The notes under the pieces are model-generated. The model ran no database searches, was not told the origin of the DNA, and saw nothing but the letters and a program-made list of their open reading frames with translations. From positions 62,001 through 126,000 of the forward strand of contig JAFPVJ010000009.1 in NCBI GenBank assembly GCA_017400135.1: a DNA stretch of 64,000 nucleotides. Direction: 5' to 3'. Positions 19,723-28,424 of the stretch are shown here, in pieces. The stretch is from Bacteroidales bacterium. GTDB lineage: Bacteria; Bacteroidota; Bacteroidia; Bacteroidales; UBA932. The position numbers and the translations under genes are program-made. Numbering within the stretch: the stretch's first letter is position 1; every line of letters starts with the position of its first letter.

Positions 19723-20401
19723 CGCGTAACTTTTTATCAACCATAGACTTGACCTTCTCGAAAATAGCATCCGGAGGCAGCATCGCGCCTTTCCGGTCCG
19801 AGCAGTCCACCACGATGAAATCCGGATCCAGCGCCGCCTGGGAGCGGTACATGTCCCGGACCCTCCGCTGGAGGGAAAGGTCGGCCTCATGGATGTCTCT
19901 GCCGCCTTCCAGGTAGTCCCGTTCCTCCCCTTCCCGGTGCGCGGAAAGACTCTGCTCCACGAAACCGATCGGCACGTCCAGGAAGATGTTGAGATCCGGT
20001 CTGGGAAGCCCGAAGGGACCGTACTCCGTCTCCAGGATCCAGCGCCGCAGCCGCTCCGCCTCTTCGGGATCGGAGAGCTTGGCGCACTGGTAAGCGACGT
20101 TGGAATAGACATAGCGGTCCAGCAGCACCGTCGCCCCTTCAGCGAGAGCCTCCTTCATTTCAGGCGCAGCCCCATGCCGGTCCTCGGCGAAGAGCAGGGC
20201 CACCAGTTGCGGATGCACGCTCTCCACGGAGCCGAAATCGCCCCGCAGGAAACGCCCGATCAGGTCGCCGTACACAGGCGCGTCATAACGCGGGAAATGG
20301 ATGTACCGGAGCGCCTCGCAGCGGCTCTCGAGATAGGATTTCAATCGCTTGACCTGGGTGGACTTCCCCGCCCCGTCAAGTCCTTCAAGGACAATCAGCA
20401 T
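19715..20401 (-). CDS. tmk: Thymidylate kinase
   Basis: A 228-residue dTMP kinase that makes dTDP for DNA synthesis. P-loop EGLDGAGKSTQ at the N-terminus, the DRY-like motif LLDRYVYSNVAYQCAK, and DLNIFLDVPIGFVEQSL are seen. It is somewhat longer than the usual 200-215 residues. I start at the ATG directly before the first strand (20401); an in-frame ATG at 20419 would add six residues. Divergent from folP, and first gene of a two-gene operon with the DoxX-like protein. Confidence 0.93.
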   Translation of the reverse strand: MLIVLEGLDGAGKSTQVKRLKSYLESRCEALRYIHFPRYDAPVYGDLIGRFLRGDFGSVESVHPQLVALLFAEDRHGAAPEMKEALAEGATVLLDRYVYSNVAYQCAKLSDPEEAERLRRWILETEYGPFGLPRPDLNIFLDVPIGFVEQSLSAHREGEERDYLEGGRDIHEADLSLQRRVRDMYRSQAALDPDFIVVDCSDRKGAMLPPDAIFEKVKSMVDKKLRDA

Positions 20402-20425
20402 CTGGACTGGGTTTTGCAATCGTAC

Positions 20426-20433
20426 AAATATAC
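20426..20433 (-). promoter_or_regulatory. -7 box of tmk
   Basis: Minus-strand TATATTTG, 24 bases before the start at 20401. Confidence 0.55.
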
Positions 20434-20445
20434 CTATTTTTCCTT

Positions 20446-20453
20446 ACTTTTGT
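20446..20453 (+). promoter_or_regulatory. -7 box of folP
   Basis: TACTTTTG ends 6 bases before the folP ATG at 20460; the transcript is probably leaderless. Confidence 0.6.
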
Positions 20454-20459
20454 AATGGA

Positions 20460-21242
20460 ATGAAAACGATCGATCCACAACGCACCGTCCGGGTGATGGG
20501 CATCCTCAACCTCACCCCCGATTCCTTCTACGCCCCCAGCCGCCACAACCTGGCCATCCTGGACAGCGGAGCCGACATCATCGACATCGGCGCCTGCTCG
20601 ACACGTCCGGGCCACACTCCGGTCGGCGCGAAGGAGGAATGGCGCCGGATGAAACGCACCCTCGTGCAGATCAGCCGGGATTATCCCGACCTGCCCCTGT
20701 CCATCGACACCTATTGGTCGGAGGTCGTCCGGCGGGCCTACGATATCGTCGGGCCCTTCATCGTCAATGACGTAACGGCCGGCGATGCGGACCCGCAGAT
20801 GCTCTCCACGGTCGCGGAACTCGGACTGACCTACATTCCCATGCACCACGGTCCCGCCGAAAATGCATCAGACGTACTGGAATGGTACGCGGAGCTCACC
20901 TCAAAGACTGAATATCAAGGCATTAAAGACTGGATCCTCGATCCGGGATTCGGCTTCGGCAAAACCGTGGAACAAAACTTCGGAGTGTTCCACACCCTCG
21001 AAAAACTGCAGGATGCGGGCCATCCCGTCCTCGTCGGCATCTCCCGCAAACGCATGGTCTGGATGCCCCTGGGCCTCACCCCCGACACCGCCGGAGAAGC
21101 CACCCAGCAGCTCCATTTCGAAGCGCTGCAGCGCGGCGCCGACATCCTCCGCGTCCACGACGTCCCCGAAACCCTCCGGACGCTCGCACAGTACGCCGGT
21201 GCGGTGCCAGAGGAGTTCAGAGAGCATTCCCCGAAGGGTTAA
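20460..21242 (+). CDS. folP: Dihydropteroate synthase
   Basis: A 260-residue enzyme joining p-aminobenzoate to the pterin pyrophosphate in folate synthesis. The pterin-binding signature VMGILNLTPDSFY is at the N-terminus, then IIDIGACSTRPGHTPV, PLSIDTYW, IVNDVTAGDADP, LDPGFGFGKT and VGISRKRM. Short relative to many homologues (270-290). The start is set at 20460 from the promoter position and first strand. The final codons lie inside the left arm of a long inverted repeat. Confidence 0.95.
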   Translation: MKTIDPQRTVRVMGILNLTPDSFYAPSRHNLAILDSGADIIDIGACSTRPGHTPVGAKEEWRRMKRTLVQISRDYPDLPLSIDTYWSEVVRRAYDIVGPFIVNDVTAGDADPQMLSTVAELGLTYIPMHHGPAENASDVLEWYAELTSKTEYQGIKDWILDPGFGFGKTVEQNFGVFHTLEKLQDAGHPVLVGISRKRMVWMPLGLTPDTAGEATQQLHFEALQRGADILRVHDVPETLRTLAQYAGAVPEEFREHSPKG

Positions 21243-21280
21243 AATTTCTGCTCTCTGAACTCCTCTGGCACCGTGCCGGC
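21195..21280. terminator. Very long hairpin at the folP 3' end
   Basis: Bases 21202-21226 and 21249-21273 are a perfect 25-bp inverted repeat; with two wobble positions the pairing extends to 21195 and 21280. The 22-base loop holds the folP stop codon. It separates converging folP and the DivIC-like gene and may work as a bidirectional terminator, although no long T run follows on either side. Confidence 0.6.
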
Positions 21281-21293
21281 CCACGCAATTGTG

Positions 21294-21575
21294 CTATTCC
21301 TCGGGAACTAAATAAACGTCGTCGCCCGGCTCAGCGAACAGGAAACGTTCGCGCGCATACTTCTCCAGCGTATCCCGGTCCGTCGACATCGCCTCAATCT
21401 GCTTGTCCAGATCCTTGATCTCCTTGTCATACCACTCGATCTGCTTCTCCTGCTTCTTGATCGTAAACCCCGCCTTGATCCAGCGGATCAGGTTGTCATG
21501 ACGGAAGAAACAGATGATGACGAGAAACGCCACCGTGGACCAAAGGATATAATTGACAAGCGGGCTCTTTTTCAT
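21294..21575 (-). CDS. DivIC/FtsB-like septum formation initiator
   Basis: A 93-residue bitopic division protein. One membrane helix (YILWSTVAFLVIICFF) near the N-terminus is followed by a coiled coil (KKQEKQIEWYDKEIKDLDKQIEAM) and the small C-terminal segment EKYARERFLFAEPGDDVYLV, which is the family signature. It would act with FtsL and FtsQ in the divisome. The ATG at 21575 directly after the -7 box is chosen; the upstream in-frame start is unlikely. Divergent from the nucleotidyltransferase gene. Confidence 0.88.
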   Translation of the reverse strand: MKKSPLVNYILWSTVAFLVIICFFRHDNLIRWIKAGFTIKKQEKQIEWYDKEIKDLDKQIEAMSTDRDTLEKYARERFLFAEPGDDVYLVPEE

Positions 21576-21580
21576 ATCTG

Positions 21581-21588
21581 CAAAAATA
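21581..21588 (-). promoter_or_regulatory. -7 box of the DivIC-like gene
   Basis: Minus-strand TATTTTTG, 5 bases before the ATG at 21575, implying a leaderless mRNA. Confidence 0.6.
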
Positions 21589-21590
21589 AC

Positions 21591-21598
21591 TATTTTTG
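21591..21598 (+). promoter_or_regulatory. -7 box of the nucleotidyltransferase operon
   Basis: TATTTTTG only 2 bases from the divergent -7 box; ATG at 21620. Confidence 0.6.
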
Positions 21599-21619
21599 TC
21601 AATCATAAAAATAGAAATC

Positions 21620-22552
21620 ATGAAACCTACACTCTTAGTTCTTGCAGCCGGAATGGGCAGCCGCTACGGCGGACTCAAGCAGATGGACGGCCTCGGTCCC
21701 AGTGGGGAGACCATCATCGACTATTCCATCTATGACGCCGTCCAGGCCGGCTTTGGCAAGGTCGTCTATGTCGTACGCGAGTATTTCCGGGAGCAGTTCG
21801 AACAGACCGTACGCGAGAAATACAGCGGCGTCCGCTGCCCCGACGGGGAGCCGCTCCAGTTCCAATTCGTCATCCAGGAACTCGACAAAATCCCGGCCCC
21901 GTTCGTCCTCAACCCCGAGCGGCAGAAACCCTGGGGCACCGCCCATGCCGTCCTGATGGCCGCCGAAGTCATAAATGAGCCGTTCGCCGTCATCAACGGT
22001 GACGACTATTACGGCAAGGAGTCCTTCCGGATCCTCGCCGACTGGCTGCGGGAGCACCAAGACAGCGAAGGCGTGTACAGCATCGTCGGTTTCGAACTCG
22101 ACCACACGCTCTCCGAGTCCGGCGGCGTGTCCCGCGGCATCTGCTCCTACGACGGGCAGCAGAATCTGACCGACGTGGCCGAGCACCTCAACATCCAGAA
22201 GGATGCGGACGGCGTCGTACGCGGCGACAATTCCCTCAACGGGGAGCACGTCGTCCTGGACGGCAAGGCCCTGTGCTCAATGAACATGTGGGGCTTCACT
22301 CCCGACTATTTCACCAAGAGCGCCGCCATCTTCAAAGCCTTCCTCGAGAAGAATATCGGCGAACTCAAGAAAGAATACTACATCCCCTACGCCGTCGACT
22401 GCATGATCAAGGCCGGCGAAGCCCGTTGCGAAGTCCTTTCGACGCCGTCCCACTGGTTCGGCGTGACCTACAAGGAAGACCGTCCCGCCGTCGTCGAAAA
22501 ATTCAAGGAGTTCGCCGAGACGGGCGTTTACCCCACTCCGCTTTATCAATAA
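21620..22552 (+). CDS. Sugar nucleotidyltransferase-like protein
   Basis: A 310-residue protein of the NTP-transferase fold. The N-terminal nucleotide-binding loop reads LVLAAGMGSRYGGLKQMDGLGPSG, the acidic pair is in VINGDDYYG, and KPWGTAHAVLMA lies before it. The loop differs from the classical GxGTRL form, with a Tyr-Gly-Gly-Leu-Lys arrangement. It probably joins a sugar-1-phosphate to a nucleotide, but neither substrate can be read. It is first in a co-directional run with a CPBP protease (5 bases downstream) and the AmgK/MurU pair, which points to cell-envelope sugar metabolism. Confidence 0.8.
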   Translation: MKPTLLVLAAGMGSRYGGLKQMDGLGPSGETIIDYSIYDAVQAGFGKVVYVVREYFREQFEQTVREKYSGVRCPDGEPLQFQFVIQELDKIPAPFVLNPERQKPWGTAHAVLMAAEVINEPFAVINGDDYYGKESFRILADWLREHQDSEGVYSIVGFELDHTLSESGGVSRGICSYDGQQNLTDVAEHLNIQKDADGVVRGDNSLNGEHVVLDGKALCSMNMWGFTPDYFTKSAAIFKAFLEKNIGELKKEYYIPYAVDCMIKAGEARCEVLSTPSHWFGVTYKEDRPAVVEKFKEFAETGVYPTPLYQ

Positions 22553-22556
22553 GAGT

Positions 22557-23465
22557 ATGGAAAGAATCAGACGCAAAACACGGAGTTTCAACGTTTTCGA
22601 AGGACACGCGCACTATACCCCCGCCGTTCGCGGGATGTTCGCCCTGCTGGGGCTGCTGCTGGTCGGCGCCCTTTTCGGCTCGCTCGTCACCGTCTTGCTG
22701 ACCCTGATCTACGGAGCTTCCTTCGCCACGGAATACGGCACCCTGGTCGCCTATCCCCTGATGTTCCTCCCGCCGATGATGTACGCCGGATTCAAGAGCC
22801 GCAGCAACGCCGTCTTCGAGCAGGGTTACGCCCTGGACAGCAACCATTTCGGGAAGTTCGGCGGCATCGTGTGCGCCTTGATGGCTACCGCCGCCGTATT
22901 CGCAGCCGCCTTCATGACGGACGCCATCAACGCGCAGATGCCCCCGATGCCGAAATGGCTGGACGACGCGCTTACCTCGATGACGCAGGGCAAGCTCTGG
23001 GTCAACCTCCTGTGCGTCTCCATCTTTGCTCCCCTCTTCGAGGAATGGCTCTGCCGGGGCATGGTCCTGAGAGGCCTTCTGAATGCCAAGAATTATGACG
23101 GGTCCGCCCGCATCGCTCCCGTCTGGGCGATCTTGATTTCCGCCCTTTTCTTCGCCGTCATCCACGCCAACCCCTGGCAGGCAATTCCCGCCTTCATCCT
23201 GGGCTGCCTGTTCGGCTATATTTATTACCGCACCGGCTCGCTGAAGCTTACGATGCTGATGCACTGCGTCAACAACACTTTCGCCGTCATCTGCGGGCAG
23301 ATCGATTCGCTCAAGGAGATGGACAACTGGCTGGATGTGCTTCCGGGCAGGCAATATTGGGTCCTGTTCGCCGCCTGCGCACTGCTGCTGATCCTGATCG
23401 TGCGTGCCTTTGGCAAAATCCCCGTCCAGTCCCCCGCCGGCAACTGCGATCCCGTTTCCGAATAG
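22557..23465 (+). CDS. CPBP family intramembrane metalloprotease
   Basis: A 302-residue integral membrane protein with about seven or eight helices. The family motifs are EEWLCRG (EExxxR, near residue 161), FFAVIHANPWQ and LMHCVNNTF, supplying the glutamates and histidines of the metal site. CPBP (Abi) proteins are type II CAAX-protease-like intramembrane proteases; the bacterial substrates are mostly unknown. It lies 4 bases after the nucleotidyltransferase and 1 base before the AmgK-like gene, so it is part of that transcript. Confidence 0.88.
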   Translation: MERIRRKTRSFNVFEGHAHYTPAVRGMFALLGLLLVGALFGSLVTVLLTLIYGASFATEYGTLVAYPLMFLPPMMYAGFKSRSNAVFEQGYALDSNHFGKFGGIVCALMATAAVFAAAFMTDAINAQMPPMPKWLDDALTSMTQGKLWVNLLCVSIFAPLFEEWLCRGMVLRGLLNAKNYDGSARIAPVWAILISALFFAVIHANPWQAIPAFILGCLFGYIYYRTGSLKLTMLMHCVNNTFAVICGQIDSLKEMDNWLDVLPGRQYWVLFAACALLLILIVRAFGKIPVQSPAGNCDPVSE

Positions 23466-23466
23466 C

Positions 23467-24879
23467 ATGGAAAGATTGGAAACACTGTTTCGGAATCACT
23501 TCGGAAGAGAAGCCGGCTCCATCGTCCCGCTTCCCTCTTCCGGCAGCCACCGCCGCTATTTCAGGATCGGCGACGGGGAGGGCACCCTCATCGGCGTGAT
23601 CGGCACCGATCCGGACGAGAACCGCGCCTTCATCACGGAGGCCCGCCATTTCCGCAGCAAGGGAATACGCGTGCCGGAGGTATATGCCGTCTCCCCGGAT
23701 GAGATGTGTTACATCCAGGAGGATCTCGGCAACGATTCCCTGTATGAGCTCATCGCGGAAGGCCGAAGCACCGGCGTCTATTCGGAAGAAGAGTCCGTCC
23801 TGCTCTGCAAAGCCATCCAGGGCCTGCCGAAAATCCAGTTCGAAGGCGCAGAGGGCCTGGATTTCAGCGTCTGCTACCCCGACTCGGAGTTCAACGCCCG
23901 GATGATCGATTTCGACTTCAACTATTTCAAATATTGCTATCTCAAGACGGCCGGCATCGAGTTCAAGGAGATTCCCCTCCAGGACGACTTCGACCGCCTG
24001 AAGGCAGATCTGCTGGAGACGCATACTGACACCTTCCTCTATCGCGACTTCCAGACCCGCAACATCATGATCCGCGACGGGGAGCCTTGGTACATCGATT
24101 TCCAGGGCGGCCGCAAGGGACCCATCTGGTACGACCTGGCCTCCTTCATCTGGCAGTCCCGTCCCCGTTTCCCCAAGCCGCTCAAGGAGCGGATGATCCG
24201 CACCTACCTCGATTCGATGAAGCCCTATTCCGACATTCCGGAAGACGTGTTCCGCAGCAAGCTGCGTCTCTTCGTGCTGCTGCGCACGCTGCAGGTCCTG
24301 GGCGCGTACGGATACCGGGGAAAATATGAGAAAAAGGCCTATTTCATCGAGAGCATCCCCTACGCGATGGGCAACCTGCGGGAAATCCTCGAGACGCCCT
24401 TCGAGCGCTATCCCTACCTGGATTCCGTGCTGCGGAAACTCTCTTCGCAGGATTCAACGTCCATGGAGACCGATGCGCTTGAGGTGCATATCTACAGTTT
24501 CGCCTACAAGAAAGGCATCCCGGCAGACGAGTCCGGCAACGGAGGTGGCTATGTCTTCGACTGCCGCGGCATGCACAATCCCGGGAAATACGACCGCTTC
24601 AAGAACTCGACCGGACGGGACCTGGACGTCATCGCGTTCCTGGAAGAGCACGGCGAGGTGCAGGAATTCATGAATTCCGTCCAGGCGCTCGTCATCCCGC
24701 ACGTCGAGCGCTACATCGCCCGGGGATTCAGCCACCTCCAGATCTGTTTCGGCTGCACCGGCGGCCAGCACCGCTCCGTCTATTGCGCGGAGACGCTCGC
24801 CCGCCTGCTCCAGCGGAAATACCACATCCGCATCCGCCTGACCCACCGCGAGATGGGTCTTGATACCGTCCTGGGATGA
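23467..24879 (+). CDS. amgK: AmgK-like sugar kinase fused to RapZ C-terminal domain
   Basis: A 470-residue two-domain protein. Residues 1-330 are an aminoglycoside-phosphotransferase-type kinase (GSHRRYFRIG, catalytic LYRDFQTRNIMI near 191, metal-binding WYIDFQGGRKGP near 210), as in AmgK, the anomeric kinase for N-acetylmuramate in murein recycling. Residues about 337-470 match the RapZ C-terminal domain (VFDCRGMHNPG, FGCTGGQHRSVY), which in E. coli senses glucosamine-6-phosphate. The next gene, overlapping by 4 bases, is MurU-like, which supports the AmgK assignment. The fusion suggests that amino-sugar level controls the kinase; that is inference. The start at 23467 is chosen over 23404, which would lie in the CPBP gene. 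Confidence 0.85.
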   Translation: MERLETLFRNHFGREAGSIVPLPSSGSHRRYFRIGDGEGTLIGVIGTDPDENRAFITEARHFRSKGIRVPEVYAVSPDEMCYIQEDLGNDSLYELIAEGRSTGVYSEEESVLLCKAIQGLPKIQFEGAEGLDFSVCYPDSEFNARMIDFDFNYFKYCYLKTAGIEFKEIPLQDDFDRLKADLLETHTDTFLYRDFQTRNIMIRDGEPWYIDFQGGRKGPIWYDLASFIWQSRPRFPKPLKERMIRTYLDSMKPYSDIPEDVFRSKLRLFVLLRTLQVLGAYGYRGKYEKKAYFIESIPYAMGNLREILETPFERYPYLDSVLRKLSSQDSTSMETDALEVHIYSFAYKKGIPADESGNGGGYVFDCRGMHNPGKYDRFKNSTGRDLDVIAFLEEHGEVQEFMNSVQALVIPHVERYIARGFSHLQICFGCTGGQHRSVYCAETLARLLQRKYHIRIRLTHREMGLDTVLG

Positions 24880-25661
24880 AGGCGATGATCTTTGCCGCCG
24901 GTCTCGGCACCCGGCTCCGGCCCCTCACGGACACGATGCCCAAGGCGCTCGTGCCGGTAGACGGCGTGCCCCTGCTGAAGCGGGTGGCCACCCGCCTGCT
25001 GGAGGCCGGGGCGGAAGAACTGGTCATCAACACGCATCATTTTCCCGAACAAATTGCAGCCTACGTAGCCGCTGAACGGGGTTTCGGCGTGCCGGTGCAT
25101 CTTTCGCCGGAGCCGGAGCAGTTATTGGAAACGGGGGGCGGCATCCTGCATGCCCGGAGCTTCCTGGAAGGCAGCGGTCCGTTCCTGGTCCACAACGTCG
25201 ACATTCTTTCCAACCTGGACCTGCGGCGGTTTTTCGCCGAAGCGCGGCCGGAGGCCCTGGCCACGCTGGTCGTCAGCGAACGGCAGACCAGCCGCTATTT
25301 CCTCTTCGACGAAGGGATGAGGCTGGTCGGCTGGACGGATCTCCGCACCGGCGAGGTACGCAGTCCCTTCCCGGGCTTGGTTCCGGGGCGCTGCCGCCGA
25401 CTGGCCTTCGCCGGCATCCACTGGATCTCCGACCGTATCTTCGACGTCATGGACGATTATTGCCTGCAAGGACGGTTCTCCATCGTTGACTTCTATTTGC
25501 GCGCCGCTGCGGAGCATCCCATCTACGGCTATGTACCGGAGGACTTTCGCATGCTGGACGTCGGCAAACTCGATTCCCTGGAGGCGGCCGGCGCGCTAGT
25601 GCGCGAACTGGGCGAGGCGGCGCCCCTTTGCGATTCCGGCGAAAAGTCCATACATTTGTAG
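24876..25661 (+). CDS. murU: MurU-like MurNAc-1-phosphate uridylyltransferase
   Basis: A 261-residue nucleotidyltransferase. The loop MIFAAGLGTRLRPLTDTMPKALVPV is the classical GxGTRxxPxTxxxPKxLxPV form, with VHNVDIL supplying the metal-binding Asp and ISDRIFDV further on. Length and context match MurU, which makes UDP-MurNAc from MurNAc-1-phosphate and UTP and so bypasses de novo synthesis. It overlaps the kinase gene in ATGA. The last codons contain the -7 box of the next gene. Confidence 0.83.
   Translation: MKAMIFAAGLGTRLRPLTDTMPKALVPVDGVPLLKRVATRLLEAGAEELVINTHHFPEQIAAYVAAERGFGVPVHLSPEPEQLLETGGGILHARSFLEGSGPFLVHNVDILSNLDLRRFFAEARPEALATLVVSERQTSRYFLFDEGMRLVGWTDLRTGEVRSPFPGLVPGRCRRLAFAGIHWISDRIFDVMDDYCLQGRFSIVDFYLRAAAEHPIYGYVPEDFRMLDVGKLDSLEAAGALVRELGEAAPLCDSGEKSIHL
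25651..25658 (+). promoter_or_regulatory. Internal -7 box before the porin
   Basis: TACATTTG inside the murU 3' end, 6 bases before the porin ATG at 25665; gives a second, leaderless transcript. Confidence 0.5.
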
Positions 25662-25664
25662 GTT

Positions 25665-28424
25665 ATGATGAGTTTCTTCTCCAAGATTTGGTTCCCCGCC
25701 GCCCTGGTCGGCGCCGTGACTCTCCAGATGGGGGCGTCACACCGGACCGTGGAGATGAATGACCCGCCCATCGCCATCTATGCCGAAGCTCCGGTCGACT
25801 GGGCCGATACCGTCAAATACCCCAAAGCCGGTTACAAGAAACTGTGGTCACCGGAAGAAAAGGCCAGCAAGATCCAGATCGCCGATTCCCTGCTGAAGGG
25901 AGGTGCGGACGAATTTGGCGACGAGGAGGCCATCGTCAAGATCCGGCCCTCGGCCCTCGATTCCCTGGTCCCGCCGGACTCGCTGCTCCTCATCGACACC
26001 TTCCGATACCGTTATTTCGCGGCCCTGTGCGACTCCCTGTCCCATATCTGGGTACGGGATTCGCTGATCGCAGCCAAAGACACGTTGAACTGGCTGAGGC
26101 TTGACTCCCTGTATGCCGTCGACTCCGTCGCCCGGGCGAAAGCGGCCTACTGGGCCTGGTATAACAGCCTGGACAAGAAGGCGCGCAGGAAAGCGGACTT
26201 CGAGCGGGAGATGCCCATCAAGCAAGCGCGGCTGGACAGTCTCAAGAACGCAAAGGAGGAGAAACAGGCCATCAAGGACAGCATCATCCAGAATACGCCC
26301 CGCATCCTGGAGACGTATGTATTCAAGGATTCGATGCTTTATAAGCGCATCCTCAAGTGGACGCACGACCAGGACTTCCACAACATCCACCTCCTGTCTC
26401 AAGAGGACACCAATTACAACTATCGTTTCTACGACTATCCTTTCCTCCGGAAAGATGTCAACGCGTCCTGGCTGGGGGTCGCGGGGTCTCCCCTGCAGTA
26501 CTATGACTATTCGCTGCGGAAATCCCGGGAAGGCGTCGCTTTCTATGATGCGCTGGAGTCCTGGTCCTACAGTCCCTCCGACCTGCCGATGTACAACACC
26601 AAGACTCCCTATACGGAGTTGTCTTACTGGGGTACCCTCCTGGCGGGCGACAAGAAGGAGTCGGACATCCTGCACATCCTGACCTCTCAGAACATCACGC
26701 CCGAACTCAACCTGACGATGTTCTATGACCGCTATGGCGGCAACGGCATCCTGATGAACGAAGGGACCAAGAACAAGACGGGCGTCGTGGAAGCCAATTA
26801 CCTGGGCAAGAAGTATCTGATGCACGCCGGGTTCATCTACAACATGACCTCCCGGACTGAAAACGGCGGCGTCCGCGACATCGGCCTGATCCGAGATACG
26901 ACCATTGAGGTGCGTGAGATCGCGGTCCAGCTGGCCAGCGCCAGCAGCATGGTCAAGAAACAGACCGTGTTCCTGGACCAGCAGGTCCGCATTCCGTTCT
27001 ATTTCCTTGAACGATGGAAACACCGGAAAGATGCGATCGACGAGGAACTCGAAGCCCTGCTCCTGGAAGAAGGGGAAGAAGGCGGGGAAGAAGACAAGTC
27101 CAAGAATCCCGCCGGCAAGGAAGTTAAGGACGAAGATGAGGACGGAGACGAGGAGGACGCCGAAACGGCGCCGGCAGACACGGTGCAGTTCGACGACAGC
27201 AAGATCACGACCGCCTTCATCGGACACAGTACCGAGTTCTCCGTCTACAAGCGGGTATATCAGGACGCACTTACCGATGCGACGGGTAAGGAGTTCTATG
27301 ACAATGTCTTCAACTATCATCCGTCGGCGTCGTACGACTCGCTGCGCGTATCGCGACTGGAGAACAAACTGTTCCTGCGGCTGCAGCCCTGGACGGATGA
27401 AAGCATCGTGTCCAAACTGGATGTGGGCCTCGGCCACCGGCTGATGAGCTATTATACCTTCGATCCCACCTACATCAACCGTCCCGCCAACCATCCCTGG
27501 AACTCCCTGTACCTGTATGCCGGGGTGGAAGGCCAGCTGAGGCAGTATCTCCAATGGAACGCCCACGGGAAATATACCTTCCTGGGAGACGAAATCAACG
27601 ATTTCGACCTGGGCGCCGAGGCCAGGATCAACCTCTATCCCTTCCGCCGCCACAGAGGCAGTCCGGTCAGCATCCTGGCCCGTTTCAATACGATGCTGGA
27701 TGAGCCGGAGTACTACCTGCAGCATCTTTATACCAACCACTTCCGCTGGGACAACGATTTCACCAAGATTTCCACGACCACGGTCGAGGGGGGCATCGAC
27801 ATCCCGCTCTGGCAACTGGGAGCGCGTGTGGCTTACAATCTGCTCGCGGGCAACATCTGGTATGACAACGCCGGCATCGTCCGTCAGAACGCCGAGGCGA
27901 TGAGCATCCTGTCGGCTTCGCTCTACAAGAACCTCACCCTGGGTCCGATCCATCTCGACCACAAGGTCCTCGTCCAGCTGTCTTCCAAACCCGATGTCAT
28001 CCCGCTGCCGCTGGTGGCCGCCAACGCTCGCTACTACATCCAGTTCCCCGTCGGACCGGTCAAGGCGATGACCATGCAACTGGGCGTCAACGCCTGGTAC
28101 AACACGAAATGGTATCTGCCGGCGTGGAACCCCGCTTTGGGCGTGTTCCACAACCAGGAAGAGCGGGAATACGGCAATTATCCGGTCGGAGACCTCTTCG
28201 TCAACATGCAGTGGAAACGGGCCTGCGTCTTCGTCAAATGGGAGAACGCCGGTATGACCCTGTTCGACCACAACGATTATTTCAGCGCCGACCGATACAT
28301 CCGCACGACAAGGGCCGTCAAGTTCGGCCTGTATTGGCCCTTCTACACGCAGCCCGGCAAGAATACGACTTCCTCCTCCCAGGATGGAGGGAAGGGCGGC
28401 AACGCGAAGCATTCCAAGCGATGA
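25665..28424 (+). CDS. Putative porin, Porin_10 family
   Basis: A 919-residue outer-membrane protein. After a short signal-like N-terminus comes a charged periplasmic region (about residues 60-215, with repeated DSL units), then a barrel with many aromatic strands, matching Bacteroidetes putative porins (Porin_10, formerly DUF4289), e.g. NYNYRFYDYPFLRKDVNASWLG. Between barrel strands there is a very acidic low-complexity insert (about residues 460-505, nearly all Glu, Asp, Lys and Gly), expected to be a surface or periplasmic loop. It lies 3 bases after murU and overlaps the lytic transglycosylase gene by 4 bases. The solute is unknown; murein fragments would fit the context. Confidence 0.8.
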   Translation: MMSFFSKIWFPAALVGAVTLQMGASHRTVEMNDPPIAIYAEAPVDWADTVKYPKAGYKKLWSPEEKASKIQIADSLLKGGADEFGDEEAIVKIRPSALDSLVPPDSLLLIDTFRYRYFAALCDSLSHIWVRDSLIAAKDTLNWLRLDSLYAVDSVARAKAAYWAWYNSLDKKARRKADFEREMPIKQARLDSLKNAKEEKQAIKDSIIQNTPRILETYVFKDSMLYKRILKWTHDQDFHNIHLLSQEDTNYNYRFYDYPFLRKDVNASWLGVAGSPLQYYDYSLRKSREGVAFYDALESWSYSPSDLPMYNTKTPYTELSYWGTLLAGDKKESDILHILTSQNITPELNLTMFYDRYGGNGILMNEGTKNKTGVVEANYLGKKYLMHAGFIYNMTSRTENGGVRDIGLIRDTTIEVREIAVQLASASSMVKKQTVFLDQQVRIPFYFLERWKHRKDAIDEELEALLLEEGEEGGEEDKSKNPAGKEVKDEDEDGDEEDAETAPADTVQFDDSKITTAFIGHSTEFSVYKRVYQDALTDATGKEFYDNVFNYHPSASYDSLRVSRLENKLFLRLQPWTDESIVSKLDVGLGHRLMSYYTFDPTYINRPANHPWNSLYLYAGVEGQLRQYLQWNAHGKYTFLGDEINDFDLGAEARINLYPFRRHRGSPVSILARFNTMLDEPEYYLQHLYTNHFRWDNDFTKISTTTVEGGIDIPLWQLGARVAYNLLAGNIWYDNAGIVRQNAEAMSILSASLYKNLTLGPIHLDHKVLVQLSSKPDVIPLPLVAANARYYIQFPVGPVKAMTMQLGVNAWYNTKWYLPAWNPALGVFHNQEEREYGNYPVGDLFVNMQWKRACVFVKWENAGMTLFDHNDYFSADRYIRTTRAVKFGLYWPFYTQPGKNTTSSSQDGGKGGNAKHSKR

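Noticed and set aside
18658-20112. A longer start for the DoxX-like protein
   Set aside because: The first 130 codons are a shadow of tmk; the membrane domain and the 8-base overlap place the start at 19722.
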